A DNA stretch of 64,000 nt. Origin: Phycisphaerae bacterium. Its GTDB lineage: Bacteria; Planctomycetota; Phycisphaerae; UBA1845; UTPLA1. Position 1 is the stretch's first letter; every line of letters begins with the position of its first letter. The stretch covers positions 434,001 to 498,000 of the forward strand of contig JAHBXN010000003.1 in the NCBI GenBank assembly GCA_019636475.1, read 5' to 3'. The notes beneath the pieces are model-generated. The model saw only the letters and a program-made list of their open reading frames with translations. It was not told the origin of the DNA and made no database searches. A program made the translations under genes and the position numbers. Shown here piece after piece: positions 25,157 through 33,883 of this stretch.

Positions 25157-26806
25157 CTATTTTTGACAGATGATTGAGTACTCCGGACCGATCGCAATCG
25201 TGGTCATGTTAGCCGTCATCTCGAGATCTGGAATCAGGTCATTCGCGATAACTGCGTAATAATACCCGATTAAGAGCCGGCTGATATTCTGATCGGGTCC
25301 AAAGTCAATAATCCGGACATTATTCCGCCGGGAGAGGTACTTCCCACCCAGAAAGGTCAGCTTCAGGTTATATCCATTCCGGCAGATACACGCGACGTCC
25401 CGGCTTTCCGGTAGCTCAAGAGCCAACTGACTGGCAAATCGTGTAGCGTCGCTCATCCGCTTGCACGACTTTTGTTCCATGACGGGCATGGATGCGACGA
25501 CCTGGGTCCATTCTGCAACGCAGAGAAGCAGGATTGCTGTCGCCGCACTTCGACCGACCCAGGCCCGTCGAGGCATGACCCGACTTAAGAGCGCAATTCC
25601 GAACCAGAGGATTACGCCCAGAATGATCGGCGTCAGCGGCACGAGCAATCGAACACCCTCGTCCCATGGCCAAAGTGAAAGCACCCCGAGTACTACCAGC
25701 AGGTACGCCTCGGTCGGACTTCGATACCGAAGCACCCGATACCCCGCCACCGCAATAACGATCAGCGCGACAAGGGCCGTGGTGATGCCGGCCCACGGCT
25801 TTTGAAATGCCCGCCAAAGAAGCTGATTGGGGATCACTGCACGTTTCAAATCGGCCAGTCGGTCGCCGCCGAATCGAATCAACCGCTGCCCCTGAAGCGT
25901 CAGACCGGTTGCAGTGGTCTGCTCCGCGGCGCGCGGTTGGAACCACATTCGACCGTAGCCATCCTGATCCGCGTATGCGCTCTGACGGATGTGCCACATT
26001 GCCGGCATCGACGACGCGGTGAGCAGAAAGATCAAAATCGCAATAAGTCGGTCCCGCTTTGGCAGCCTGAAGTTCGTCAATATCACGATCGCACCGATCG
26101 GCACGAGCGCCGCGCCGATCGTTCGCACCATCACGGCGACTCCCGCGAGCGCGCCACACACCGCGTGTGCGCGCCAGCGCGGCATCCGGGCTCGACCCAT
26201 TCGGTCTATGAGGATCAGCACGCCCAGTTCGATTGGCAGAAACACCATCTCGGACAGGCAAGTTGCGGCCTGAAGGAGCATCGGCCCATTCAATGAAACG
26301 AGCAAGCCAACCAGCGATGCCGCGCGCCGGCCGAGCATGGGCGTCAGCAGCACCGCTGACAGTACCGACGTCGCGATGAAACAGATCGCAAGCAGCAAAC
26401 GAATGGCTAACAAAGGTGGATCGCCAAAAAGGAGGAGCGGCGTCAGCAGAACCGGGAAACCCGGCGGCCGCATCAAGTAGGCATCGGGGAAACGCCCCGA
26501 TTCATAGAGAGATCGGGCCGATGTGAGGTAATCGAAGCTATCCGGTGTAAGTGAACACCATCCGCCAAGGGTCGGCCAGATTGTGACAACCGACAACAGC
26601 ATCGCCGGCAGCCATACAGGAATCCGATCGATCGTTGCGACGGCCGGCCGGAATGTGTCGCCGGCGGCTTCCGCGTGCCGCCCATTCGCGGCCGTGTGCC
26701 TCCTGGCGCCCGGCGTCGCGCCCTTTAGACTGATGACCGTCGCGTTTTCGTACAAATGAGCTCCGCATCCGGCGATCGTTTTCAGGCGACTTGAACGCTC
26801 GCCCAC
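25157..26806 (-). CDS. polytopic membrane glycosyltransferase (PMT/ArnT-like)
   Basis: A 549-residue protein with about ten hydrophobic segments. It has the hallmark early periplasmic loop of GT-C enzymes: LTPDSFDYLTSARSLYES (about residues 85-102) followed by MRPPGFPVLLTPL, where the acidic residue is expected to be catalytic. Such enzymes transfer sugars from polyprenyl-phosphate carriers outside the membrane. The C-terminal 90 residues are soluble, with Cys residues (CKRM, CICRNGY). The start is GTG and weakly supported; the first 45 residues are hydrophilic. Acceptor and sugar are unknown. It stands alone, divergent from the ATPase gene. Confidence 0.75.
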   Translation of the reverse strand: MGERSSRLKTIAGCGAHLYENATVISLKGATPGARRHTAANGRHAEAAGDTFRPAVATIDRIPVWLPAMLLSVVTIWPTLGGWCSLTPDSFDYLTSARSLYESGRFPDAYLMRPPGFPVLLTPLLLFGDPPLLAIRLLLAICFIATSVLSAVLLTPMLGRRAASLVGLLVSLNGPMLLQAATCLSEMVFLPIELGVLILIDRMGRARMPRWRAHAVCGALAGVAVMVRTIGAALVPIGAIVILTNFRLPKRDRLIAILIFLLTASSMPAMWHIRQSAYADQDGYGRMWFQPRAAEQTTATGLTLQGQRLIRFGGDRLADLKRAVIPNQLLWRAFQKPWAGITTALVALIVIAVAGYRVLRYRSPTEAYLLVVLGVLSLWPWDEGVRLLVPLTPIILGVILWFGIALLSRVMPRRAWVGRSAATAILLLCVAEWTQVVASMPVMEQKSCKRMSDATRFASQLALELPESRDVACICRNGYNLKLTFLGGKYLSRRNNVRIIDFGPDQNISRLLIGYYYAVIANDLIPDLEMTANMTTIAIGPEYSIICQK

Positions 26807-26957
26807 TCAGCCGCAGCCACCCTCATTCATCGGCAGACCAGCAGACCGTCTGATATGCCGACCCGGATGCTCTGCGTAATTTCCGGTCAGAGGACGGAGT
26901 CTAGCCCGTAATGGCGACTAGAATGATGCTCGAACATGGCAAGCGGAGAATTCATCG

Positions 26958-28367
26958 ATGATTGATCATGCCCGGATTCAGACTCTAGGCCAGCTCAAAG
27001 CGGCCGGCTGGAAATCAAAGTCTGTCAAGCAAGAACTGCATGACAACCTGCTCCGCCTGCTTGCCGCTCGCGAAGACTTGTTTCCCGGCATCATCGGCTA
27101 TTCGGACACGGTCATACCGGAGATCTGCATCGCCCTCCTCGCCAGGCACGACATGCTCTTTCTGGGTGAGAAAGGCCAAGCCAAAAGCCGCCTCATGCGC
27201 GGGCTGATCCGCCTGCTCGATCCATACATCCCCTATGTCGCTGGAAGCGAATTGCATGACGATCCGCTGCACCCGATGACCAGGCAAGCCAGGCGATTGA
27301 TCGCCGCAGAGGGTGACGCAACGCCGATTGCGTGGTGGCCTCGGGAGGAGCGATACGCCGAACGACTGGCGCCCGGCACGAAGTTCGCCGACCTGATCGG
27401 GGAAATCGATCCCTCCAAGCTTGCGGCCGGCACCAGCATGAGCGCTGAGGACGCGCTCCATTTCGGCCTGATCCCGCGAATGCACCGCGGCATCTTTGCG
27501 ATGAACGAGGTTCCCGAGCTGGACGAGCTCGTCCAGGTCGGCCTGTTCAATATCCTCGAAGAGCGCGATGTTCAGATTCGCGGCTACCCCGTCCGGTTTG
27601 ACATCGACGTGGTGATTCTTTTTTCCGCGAACCCATCAACCTACAACCGCAGCGGAAAGGTCATTCCCCAGTTGAAGGACCGCATCGGTTCGTTAATTCG
27701 AACGCACTATCCGCGCGAGCGAGAGATTGGAATCGCGATCATGGAGCAAGAGGCCGGGTTGGAGACCGATAAGGGGAACTTCCCGGTTCGCGTGCCGCTC
27801 TTCATGAAGGAAATCTGCGAGCAGGTCACCATCGAAGCCCGCAAGAGCGATTTTGTCGATGCACAATCCGGCGTGAGCGCCCGGCTGAGCATTTCCAACT
27901 ATCGAACCATGATCGCCAGTGCGCGGCGGCGCGCGGCCCTTCTTGGCGAGCCACTGGCCGTGCCGCGAATCTCCGATCTCGCACACATCGGTTCCTCGTC
28001 GCTTGGCAAATTGGAGCTAGACCTGATGAGCAGCCACCAGATGACGGAGTCACAGGTCATTGAGGCCGTGCAGGTCGCGGCGATTCGAAAGGTTTTCGAC
28101 GAGTATTGCGACGAACACGGAATCGAGGAGATTTCTTCAATCTTCGGCAAGGGCGTTTCGATCGAAGTGGGTGACCTGCTTCCTTCGAGCGCGTACGCCG
28201 AGCGACTCAAGCGGGTGCCGCCGGCGTGGGACAAGGCGTTCGAGGTCAACAATTCCAGCGATCCGGCGATGCGTGCGAGTTGCGTCGAATTTATTCTCGC
28301 CGGACTGTTTGCTCATGAAAAAATCTCGCGATCCGCACGACATGGCCGAGTGACGTTCGAGACCTGA
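26958..28367 (+). CDS. MoxR/magnesium-chelatase-I-type AAA+ ATPase
   Basis: A 469-residue cytoplasmic AAA+ protein. Its Walker A is atypical: [10 protein letters not shown] (about residues 74-83), giving GxxGxxKS. The segment [34 protein letters not shown] carries the Walker B-like and sensor elements of BchI/ChlI-like proteins; [16 protein letters not shown] follows as sensor 1. MoxR-type ATPases usually act with a VWA-domain partner, but none is adjacent here. A C-terminal acidic/alpha-helical domain (about 330-460) completes it. The function is probably chaperone-like remodelling; the target is unknown. Confidence 0.8.
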   Translation: MIDHARIQTLGQLKAAGWKSKSVKQELHDNLLRLLAAREDLFPGIIGYSDTVIPEICIALLARHDMLFLGEKGQAKSRLMRGLIRLLDPYIPYVAGSELHDDPLHPMTRQARRLIAAEGDATPIAWWPREERYAERLAPGTKFADLIGEIDPSKLAAGTSMSAEDALHFGLIPRMHRGIFAMNEVPELDELVQVGLFNILEERDVQIRGYPVRFDIDVVILFSANPSTYNRSGKVIPQLKDRIGSLIRTHYPREREIGIAIMEQEAGLETDKGNFPVRVPLFMKEICEQVTIEARKSDFVDAQSGVSARLSISNYRTMIASARRRAALLGEPLAVPRISDLAHIGSSSLGKLELDLMSSHQMTESQVIEAVQVAAIRKVFDEYCDEHGIEEISSIFGKGVSIEVGDLLPSSAYAERLKRVPPAWDKAFEVNNSSDPAMRASCVEFILAGLFAHEKISRSARHGRVTFET

Positions 28368-28753
28368 TTCCTCAAAACGGTCCCGATCAATGCACATGTT
28401 CGTTCGCGCCACGCCCTGCTGCGTACGCAGCCACCCCGCGGCCGCAGGGAATCGCTTTGAATTCTCCAAGGATCGCCAGCACCGCCGCTTCGGGTTGGCA
28501 GGTGGGCCTGCCGGAAGATTCCGACAAAGAATATCCTTTTCAGTCAGACAAATCGCCAAGGAAGATTGCCCGCCAGAATCCTGTCCGTGGCAGAACGGCA
28601 GGTAAACGGTGAGGGCCTTGCCCGCTGACGGCCGCCAAATTGCCGAATTTCTCCCCCACGCCCGCGAGAATTTCCCCCCATTTATGCCGATAAAAGTCCA
28701 GTGCACCACTTACGTCGACATTCACCGGATTCATAATCCTCGGGGAAATTTCT
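28368..28753. other. intergenic region upstream of the 1061-residue protein
   Basis: No gene is supported. It holds a 6-bp inverted repeat GGCAGG-TGGG-CCTGCC at 28497-28512. At 28686-28693 there is an exact match to GCCGATAA, the -10 element of flagellar sigma-28 promoters, 60 nt before the next start. The -35 position (about 28667) matches TAAA poorly. Confidence 0.35.
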
Positions 28754-31700
28754 ATGAACTGGCTCGCCGTCACGTTCACGCTCCTTTTGCTAAATCAAGA
28801 TCCCGTCGCGGCTGCTAAGCCGGCAGACGGAACGGAACAGAAAATAGTCAATTCCGCTGAGTCCGTGACGATTGAATTGCGCCCCGGTTCCAGCACTTCG
28901 ACCGAAAGCGCTCCACGTTTCACGGCACGGTTTGCGCCGGAAACGCTGGCTGCCATCCTTGAGCAAACCGACGCTCCCCTCCCCGTCCGTCTCGGCAATG
29001 AGCGTGCGGCGATGCACGCGGCCGTGGAGAAGGTCAACATGACCGCTCTGCTCGATGAAATGCTCCCTTATCTCACCACCAACTTCGCGGACAAGTTCGT
29101 CCCGGACCGCGATGTGATCATCCGGGTGGTTCCCGAATCGCGGCAAATCGCGGTGGACGCGGCGGACCTGTTCGCCAAGCCGTACATCGGCCCGCAACAT
29201 GAGGTGATCGGGTTTCTGGTACATGACGTCACCGAGGCTGAATATCGGGCCGCCGCGCTGCGGACGATTCATCGCGCCCGTCAGATTCTCGAAGGCGGCG
29301 ATCCGGGGATGGATCGCACGACTCCGGAATACTGGAAGTGGCTTGCGGATCAGGAACTGAATCAGATCCGCGACGCTCGCAGACGCGGAGACCTCGCCGA
29401 AGTTGAGAAAAAGGAGATTCGCCAGCGCATCGCCAAATCACTGGGGCTGGCGGACGGAGGCGACCCCGCTACCGCGCCGAACTGGCTCAAGGAATCGCGT
29501 CGTTTCAGTTACATCATTCGCAACGGCGAATTCATCGAGCGGCTTCGCCCGCTGGTTCAGCGCATCAACCGCGAAATGGAAATCGCCGGATTCGCCGCGC
29601 CGGCCGGTCTCGATCGTTCGGGCATCTACTTCGATCCGGACATCGGGGATGTCGACATCGTGCTGCCTCGGGACATGCTGATCGAGTTCCTTTCCGCCGC
29701 TGATGAGTTTGAACGGCGCATGGCCGAAGACGCGATCATCAGCATCGAAGCGGTGCGATTGACGGACCGCGAGATCGTCGAAGGAGCGATCGCGTCGCGC
29801 GTGTCCGCCCAGGTTCAGGGCGTACACGACGCCAAGCGATTCAAGCGCAGTTCGGTCTTCCGGGAACTTGGGTTGAATTCGCTGCTCGCGGTCGCAAATC
29901 AGCAGTTGACGGTGCAGACGCTATCGGGGGTCGCGGCCGGCACGCTTCCGGCCGGCACGCCACCGATCACAATCGCACCGCCGACCTTGCCGCCGATTCG
30001 AGTCGGCACGGAGGTGACGACGCTTGGGAGTACCTTCTCCGTCGGCGCCGACGACGTATTTTTTGACGGGCGCGAGCAGGTCACGGGTTTCAGTTATATC
30101 GGTCCCGACGGAATCGCACACACGCTGACCACTGAAGTCGTGGACAGCATGCGGGAGTTGTGGGAACGAATCGAACGAAACCTGATTGTCCACAAGATCA
30201 AGAAGACCGGCACACTCACGGAGTTTTCCGTTCCGGTCGGACCAAACACCCGCACCTATAAGGGCATCGCGGCGCTGATTTCCCAGGAGAATCAGCAGCT
30301 CATCGTGGCGACCGGCACCGGCGCAATTAGTGAAATAAAAGCGACGGCCGGTACATGGCTTGTCGTCGAGGACTTCGTCATCGCCCCCATCCCCGGATCG
30401 TCCACGACGCTGACGCGCGAGGAAAAAGAAGAGTTCCGCCTGAAGGTGCTGCTTACCATGTTTCTGCGCGATCCGTTTGTCTCGCCGGACATCAAGCGCG
30501 ATCTATTGAGCATGAGCTCGCGGACCGCATTGCAGGCACGGCTGGACGACCTGATCGAGGAGCGCGGCTCGAAGTTTCTGCGACCGAGCGATCCGCGTCG
30601 GACGTACGCCATCGTTTTCGCCGAACGCCTTCGCACGACGCTTGGCGACAAGGAATTCGAAAAGAAAGAGCAGAATTCCACAATTACGCTCACCTTCTTT
30701 TCGAGTCAGGGTAACATCGTCCAATCGCCCGGCACCACGCAGCTTGGCGATGCCAACGACCTGACATCATTCACGACGGTTCTCTCGCCCAACAATGTGA
30801 CGCCCATTTCGTCCTTCTTCACCAAGTCAGGCAACGGCCTCGAGGGCAGTTCCATCCTCACCGATATGGAGCGGGGCGAACGGCAAAACAGCGAAAAAAG
30901 CATGACCCACCTGCTCATTCGCTCGCGGTTTCCGACGCGTGAACGCGAGTTGTCCGATCGCGTAGAGGGCCGAAACCTCGGATATTACGAGCTGCCGCTG
31001 CAGAAACGGCCGTCGTCCGATGTGGACGTCCCCTTCCTGTCCAGCTCTGAGCATCCATGCGAGCGGCTCGCCAAGCTGCGATTCGGGCTGAGCTTCCCGG
31101 TTCTCGATCCCACGCGGGTCAAGCGGCCGTTCAACCGGGTAAACCCCAATCGTTTTCCCGGGGACATTTCTCCCAAAGCCTGGGAAACGGCCACGACGCG
31201 AATGCTGATGAACCGTCGAATGATCGCCGACGCGGGCGGCGCGCGCAAGGGCCTTCAGACGGACTTTGTCAGCCGATTCGTCACTGAAGTTCGATCGCTG
31301 CTGGAGTACGACGAAGACTTCTTTCCAGCGCCGAGCGTTTCTTTGCGAAACATGGGTCACTGGAACGACGCCGATCGGATCATCACTGCACTGAACAACA
31401 GTCCCAGTCGATTTGCGCTGGATCAGCTCGTGAAGATTGTCGACGAACTTGGCGCGGAACTGATTCCTGACGAGTATGCGAACCAGTACCTGGCCTACTC
31501 GCCATCGGTCGGCTGGTTCCAACGCCGCAGACTATATCCCCTCACCGAGGAAATGATCTGGCACATCCGTCGCGACGCAGCCATTCACTTTCTGCGATTT
31601 CGCGAGGCCTACGGCGATTCATTCCTTGAGGCCGTCTCGACCATCCTCAAACTTGGCACATATCGCTCGACCGACAATCATATCCTGACGACCGGCCCCC

Positions 31701-31939
31701 TCCGCGGCTATCGCGACCTGGTGCTGTTCGATCAGAGCGGCAGCATTCACTCCGACCCCGAACTCTACAAAGCCGCGTACGACAGCTTCCTTTTCCTGAA
31801 GGACGGCGGATATGTCGGACGGATGTTTGAGAAGTCGCGGGTCGAGTTGGAGGATTTGCCGAAATCACATCGTGCGCTGATGTTCAGAGGCGAAGAGATT
31901 CTCTCCACCGTCGAGTACGATGCACATTACCATCGTTAG
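28754..31939 (+). CDS. large exported protein of unknown function
   Basis: A 1061-residue protein with a signal peptide (about 1-21, ending PVAAA). No known domain is recognised. The N-terminal third is helical and charged (IRDARRRGDLAEVEKKEIRQ near 215). The middle (about 380-560) is Thr/Pro/Gly-rich and likely beta-rich, with TLPAGTPPITIAPPTLPPI. The last 250 residues are rich in aromatics and charge, ending HYHR. No transmembrane anchor is seen at the C-terminus, so it is probably periplasmic or secreted. It is monocistronic. Codon use looks like its neighbours. Confidence 0.8.
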   Translation: MNWLAVTFTLLLLNQDPVAAAKPADGTEQKIVNSAESVTIELRPGSSTSTESAPRFTARFAPETLAAILEQTDAPLPVRLGNERAAMHAAVEKVNMTALLDEMLPYLTTNFADKFVPDRDVIIRVVPESRQIAVDAADLFAKPYIGPQHEVIGFLVHDVTEAEYRAAALRTIHRARQILEGGDPGMDRTTPEYWKWLADQELNQIRDARRRGDLAEVEKKEIRQRIAKSLGLADGGDPATAPNWLKESRRFSYIIRNGEFIERLRPLVQRINREMEIAGFAAPAGLDRSGIYFDPDIGDVDIVLPRDMLIEFLSAADEFERRMAEDAIISIEAVRLTDREIVEGAIASRVSAQVQGVHDAKRFKRSSVFRELGLNSLLAVANQQLTVQTLSGVAAGTLPAGTPPITIAPPTLPPIRVGTEVTTLGSTFSVGADDVFFDGREQVTGFSYIGPDGIAHTLTTEVVDSMRELWERIERNLIVHKIKKTGTLTEFSVPVGPNTRTYKGIAALISQENQQLIVATGTGAISEIKATAGTWLVVEDFVIAPIPGSSTTLTREEKEEFRLKVLLTMFLRDPFVSPDIKRDLLSMSSRTALQARLDDLIEERGSKFLRPSDPRRTYAIVFAERLRTTLGDKEFEKKEQNSTITLTFFSSQGNIVQSPGTTQLGDANDLTSFTTVLSPNNVTPISSFFTKSGNGLEGSSILTDMERGERQNSEKSMTHLLIRSRFPTRERELSDRVEGRNLGYYELPLQKRPSSDVDVPFLSSSEHPCERLAKLRFGLSFPVLDPTRVKRPFNRVNPNRFPGDISPKAWETATTRMLMNRRMIADAGGARKGLQTDFVSRFVTEVRSLLEYDEDFFPAPSVSLRNMGHWNDADRIITALNNSPSRFALDQLVKIVDELGAELIPDEYANQYLAYSPSVGWFQRRRLYPLTEEMIWHIRRDAAIHFLRFREAYGDSFLEAVSTILKLGTYRSTDNHILTTGPLRGYRDLVLFDQSGSIHSDPELYKAAYDSFLFLKDGGYVGRMFEKSRVELEDLPKSHRALMFRGEEILSTVEYDAHYHR

Positions 31940-32059
31940 AAGTTGCGAAGAAGTCGTCTGCCGTGAGGCGGCTGACCACATCCTGAGTTGTTCACCACAG
32001 TGTCGTCGATTGAAAGATTGATCGGCGAAGGTTCAGGGACACCTGATGTAGGATTTGCT

Positions 32060-32084
32060 GGGACCGTCCAACTAAGTCGGTCCC
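32060..32084 (+). promoter_or_regulatory. leader hairpin before the 54-residue ORF
   Basis: A perfect inverted repeat GGGACCG-N11-CGGTCCC ends 18 nt before the ATG of the small ORF, just ahead of its SD (GGAGG). It could modulate ribosome access. Confidence 0.4.
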
Positions 32085-32102
32085 GATTCTGGAGGCTGAA
32101 AA

Positions 32103-32267
32103 ATGTTCTTGCCCGGATTTCTCCCCATCAACCTGCTGATCGATGGCCTGTTCGGCTCGGTACTGGGATTGCTGTTTATTCCGTCGCTGATCTCGTTTGG
32201 CGTGACATCGCTGATGAGCCTGTTTCAGATTTTCTTCCCGGCGGAGATGCCTGCCGTGACCGCCTGA
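32103..32267 (+). CDS. 54-residue hydrophobic protein
   Basis: A small ORF beginning MFLPGFLPINLLIDGLFG and ending AEMPAVTA. It is almost entirely hydrophobic, with only one Asp and one Glu, and would span the membrane once or twice (about residues 10-46). GGAGG lies about 8 nt upstream of the ATG. A perfect 7-bp hairpin lies directly before that. The resemblance in layout to the 36-residue ORF at 24.8 kb (hairpin, strong SD, tiny hydrophobic peptide) supports it. It converges with the pseudopilin gene 60 nt downstream. No family is recognised. Confidence 0.5.
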   Translation: MFLPGFLPINLLIDGLFGSVLGLLFIPSLISFGVTSLMSLFQIFFPAEMPAVTA

Positions 32268-32326
32268 GGCTCGGCAGCATCTTCCATATCGACGCGACGA
32301 GCGGCGAGTGTTTCGCTGACTGTGTG

Positions 32327-32791
32327 CTAGAACTGGCTTTCAAGCACACTCTTGGTCAGGGTATTGGCCCAGACCTCGCCGGTGTCGGGATTGTAGCACC
32401 AGCCGCCGTCAGAGCCGACGATTGTCCCGCTTGTCTCACCTGTCGCATCGACGACATTGTTCTTCGTTGCGCCGCCATCAAATGGATTGTCCGGCACACC
32501 GTCGCGCAGGATCGTTCCGGCCGTTTCCAGTTCGGTGATGGTTGGAAATCGCGCGACCGCCCCGCCGGCATCGGTGGTCGACCATGCGCGGAAATTCGCG
32601 ATGCCGGCGCGCATCGCGCCGACCGCGCCTTTGCATGTGGATTTCATGGCGTCAATCTTGTAATCCAGGAACATGGGCACCGCGACGACCGACAGAATCC
32701 CGATGATGACAATCACCGTCACCAGTTCAATCAGCGTGAACGCGTGATTGCGCGTCCACGCCGGCCTGTGATGTCCACCCGGTTGCTTCAT
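32327..32791 (-). CDS. type II secretion/type IV pseudopilin-like protein
   Basis: A 154-residue protein with the prepilin peptidase site and hydrophobic helix HAFTLIELVTVIVIIGIL (about residues 16-33); the Glu at +5 of the processed form is present. The C-terminal head has a GspG-like ending with a Cys and a beta-rich Gly/Asp segment (GGWCYNPDTGEVWANTL). It probably acts as a pseudopilin exported through a type II-like system. Its start overlaps the stop of the upstream gene by 4 nt (ATGA), so the two are translationally coupled. No secretion ATPase or secretin is in this window. Confidence 0.88.
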   Translation of the reverse strand: MKQPGGHHRPAWTRNHAFTLIELVTVIVIIGILSVVAVPMFLDYKIDAMKSTCKGAVGAMRAGIANFRAWSTTDAGGAVARFPTITELETAGTILRDGVPDNPFDGGATKNNVVDATGETSGTIVGSDGGWCYNPDTGEVWANTLTKSVLESQF

Positions 32792-33501
32792 CGGTTTGCA
32801 CCCTTCCTTGCTCGACGCGGCTCAGGCGATTTGACCAGAAACTCACCGGTCGAATTGCTCGGGTCTAGGTGCTCTCGGCTCCGTCGCATCGACCACGCCA
32901 TGCGATTCGGACAATCCCCGGGCGGCGGCGCGAGGCCGACGTCGATTAAGCGATCCCGCGCCCACGTCGCGCAATTGCGACCGCCGCGCCAATCTCCAAC
33001 TTGGTAAGGCATCCGGCTGTGTCGGCGGATCGAGCTTTCAAGCAGCCTCGCCGTGAGTGGGCAGACCCGATACGTCAGAACGTAATCGTAAGCGTGCGCA
33101 GAATCGTCGACCGCAATGCCTTGCGTTGGTGCCGAAAGCGGCCAGAGATAGTCCGACAGGCCGTGGTCATCGACATCCGTGCGGAAGCCAACACACGTCG
33201 CGCCGACGCACAGGAACGCGTGGCCGATGAAATTCACATCGTCCGTCTGCACTCGGAGTTCGACAGCCTCTAATTCGCAAGACGTGCATGATCGACCTGC
33301 GTCGTCGATAGCGATGCGATCATTGGGCATCGCCGCCGACTCAGTCGGCAAACCAACAAACCCGGACAGTTCATGGGCGGCAGCCGACGGTGGCGAGAAA
33401 ATGCCCAGAAAGCCCTGCCACGCGGCGTAAGACGAAAAAGGGAGGACCGCCACAGAGATAGTCAGCATCCGAAACAGTCGATGCGCCCTCGTTCGAGCCA
33501 T
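32788..33501 (-). CDS. exported protein, possible papain-like cysteine fold
   Basis: A 237-residue protein from the ATG at 33501, chosen because GGAG lies 7 nt upstream; a GTG at 33534 is in frame. The N-terminus is basic, then hydrophobic (MLTISVAVLPFSSYAA), consistent with export. I see a His94 strand (FIGHAFLCVG), then GFRTD, and a helix-starting Cys177 in GGRNCATWARDRL. His before Cys in this arrangement matches permuted NlpC/P60-like cysteine hydrolases, but this is inference. It overlaps the pseudopilin gene downstream (ATGA). Seven or more Cys could form disulfides. Confidence 0.6.
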   Translation of the reverse strand: MARTRAHRLFRMLTISVAVLPFSSYAAWQGFLGIFSPPSAAAHELSGFVGLPTESAAMPNDRIAIDDAGRSCTSCELEAVELRVQTDDVNFIGHAFLCVGATCVGFRTDVDDHGLSDYLWPLSAPTQGIAVDDSAHAYDYVLTYRVCPLTARLLESSIRRHSRMPYQVGDWRGGRNCATWARDRLIDVGLAPPPGDCPNRMAWSMRRSREHLDPSNSTGEFLVKSPEPRRARKGANR

Positions 33502-33883
33502 ACTTGCACTCCAGCCCCGTGCATCGCTAGCCACACGAATCCGCCTGGCGATTTCGTCTCGTGGAGGTTTGATCCGGTCCAGGGCCCTGCGATCATTCAG
33601 GGCCCTCGACCGAGAAATCGGATTAACGGCTATTCTGTATTAATTCGAACCCGCAGGTTCCCAGAATATCCGCCCGCACGGCATTGTTTTTGCCGGAGAA
33701 GATATTGAATCGCCGCAAGGCGTTCATGGCGGTGCGCACAGGCGAATGGCACTCGATGGTCAAGCGGGCTCCGGCGCTTTATTCTCATGCCGTTCCCGGC
33801 GGCCGATGTTGATCCGGCGTGCGGCTGGCATGGCGATTCTGAAAGGCACCGGAAGAATCACAAAAAAACCGAGGACCGCAAAA
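33502..33883. other. divergent intergenic region before fumC
   Basis: No gene is supported. A perfect 9-bp inverted repeat AGGGCCCTG-N8-CAGGGCCCT lies at 33581-33606. It lacks a T-run on either strand, so it is a candidate operator or structured RNA element for either divergent gene. Confidence 0.45.

Noticed and set aside
28569-28606. Possible sigma-54 site (TGGCAG...GGCAGG) upstream of the 1061-residue protein
   Set aside because: The spacing and the -12 GC element do not match TGGCAC-N5-TTGC; no sigma-54 activator is adjacent.
28137-28709. 190-codon - strand frame before the 1061-residue protein
   Set aside because: It overlaps the end of the AAA+ gene antisense and has no signal, motif or SD.
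31988-33007. 339-codon + strand frame covering the small ORF and the pseudopilin
   Set aside because: It overlaps the well-supported pseudopilin on the opposite strand. Its frame differs from the 54-residue ORF and shows no family features.
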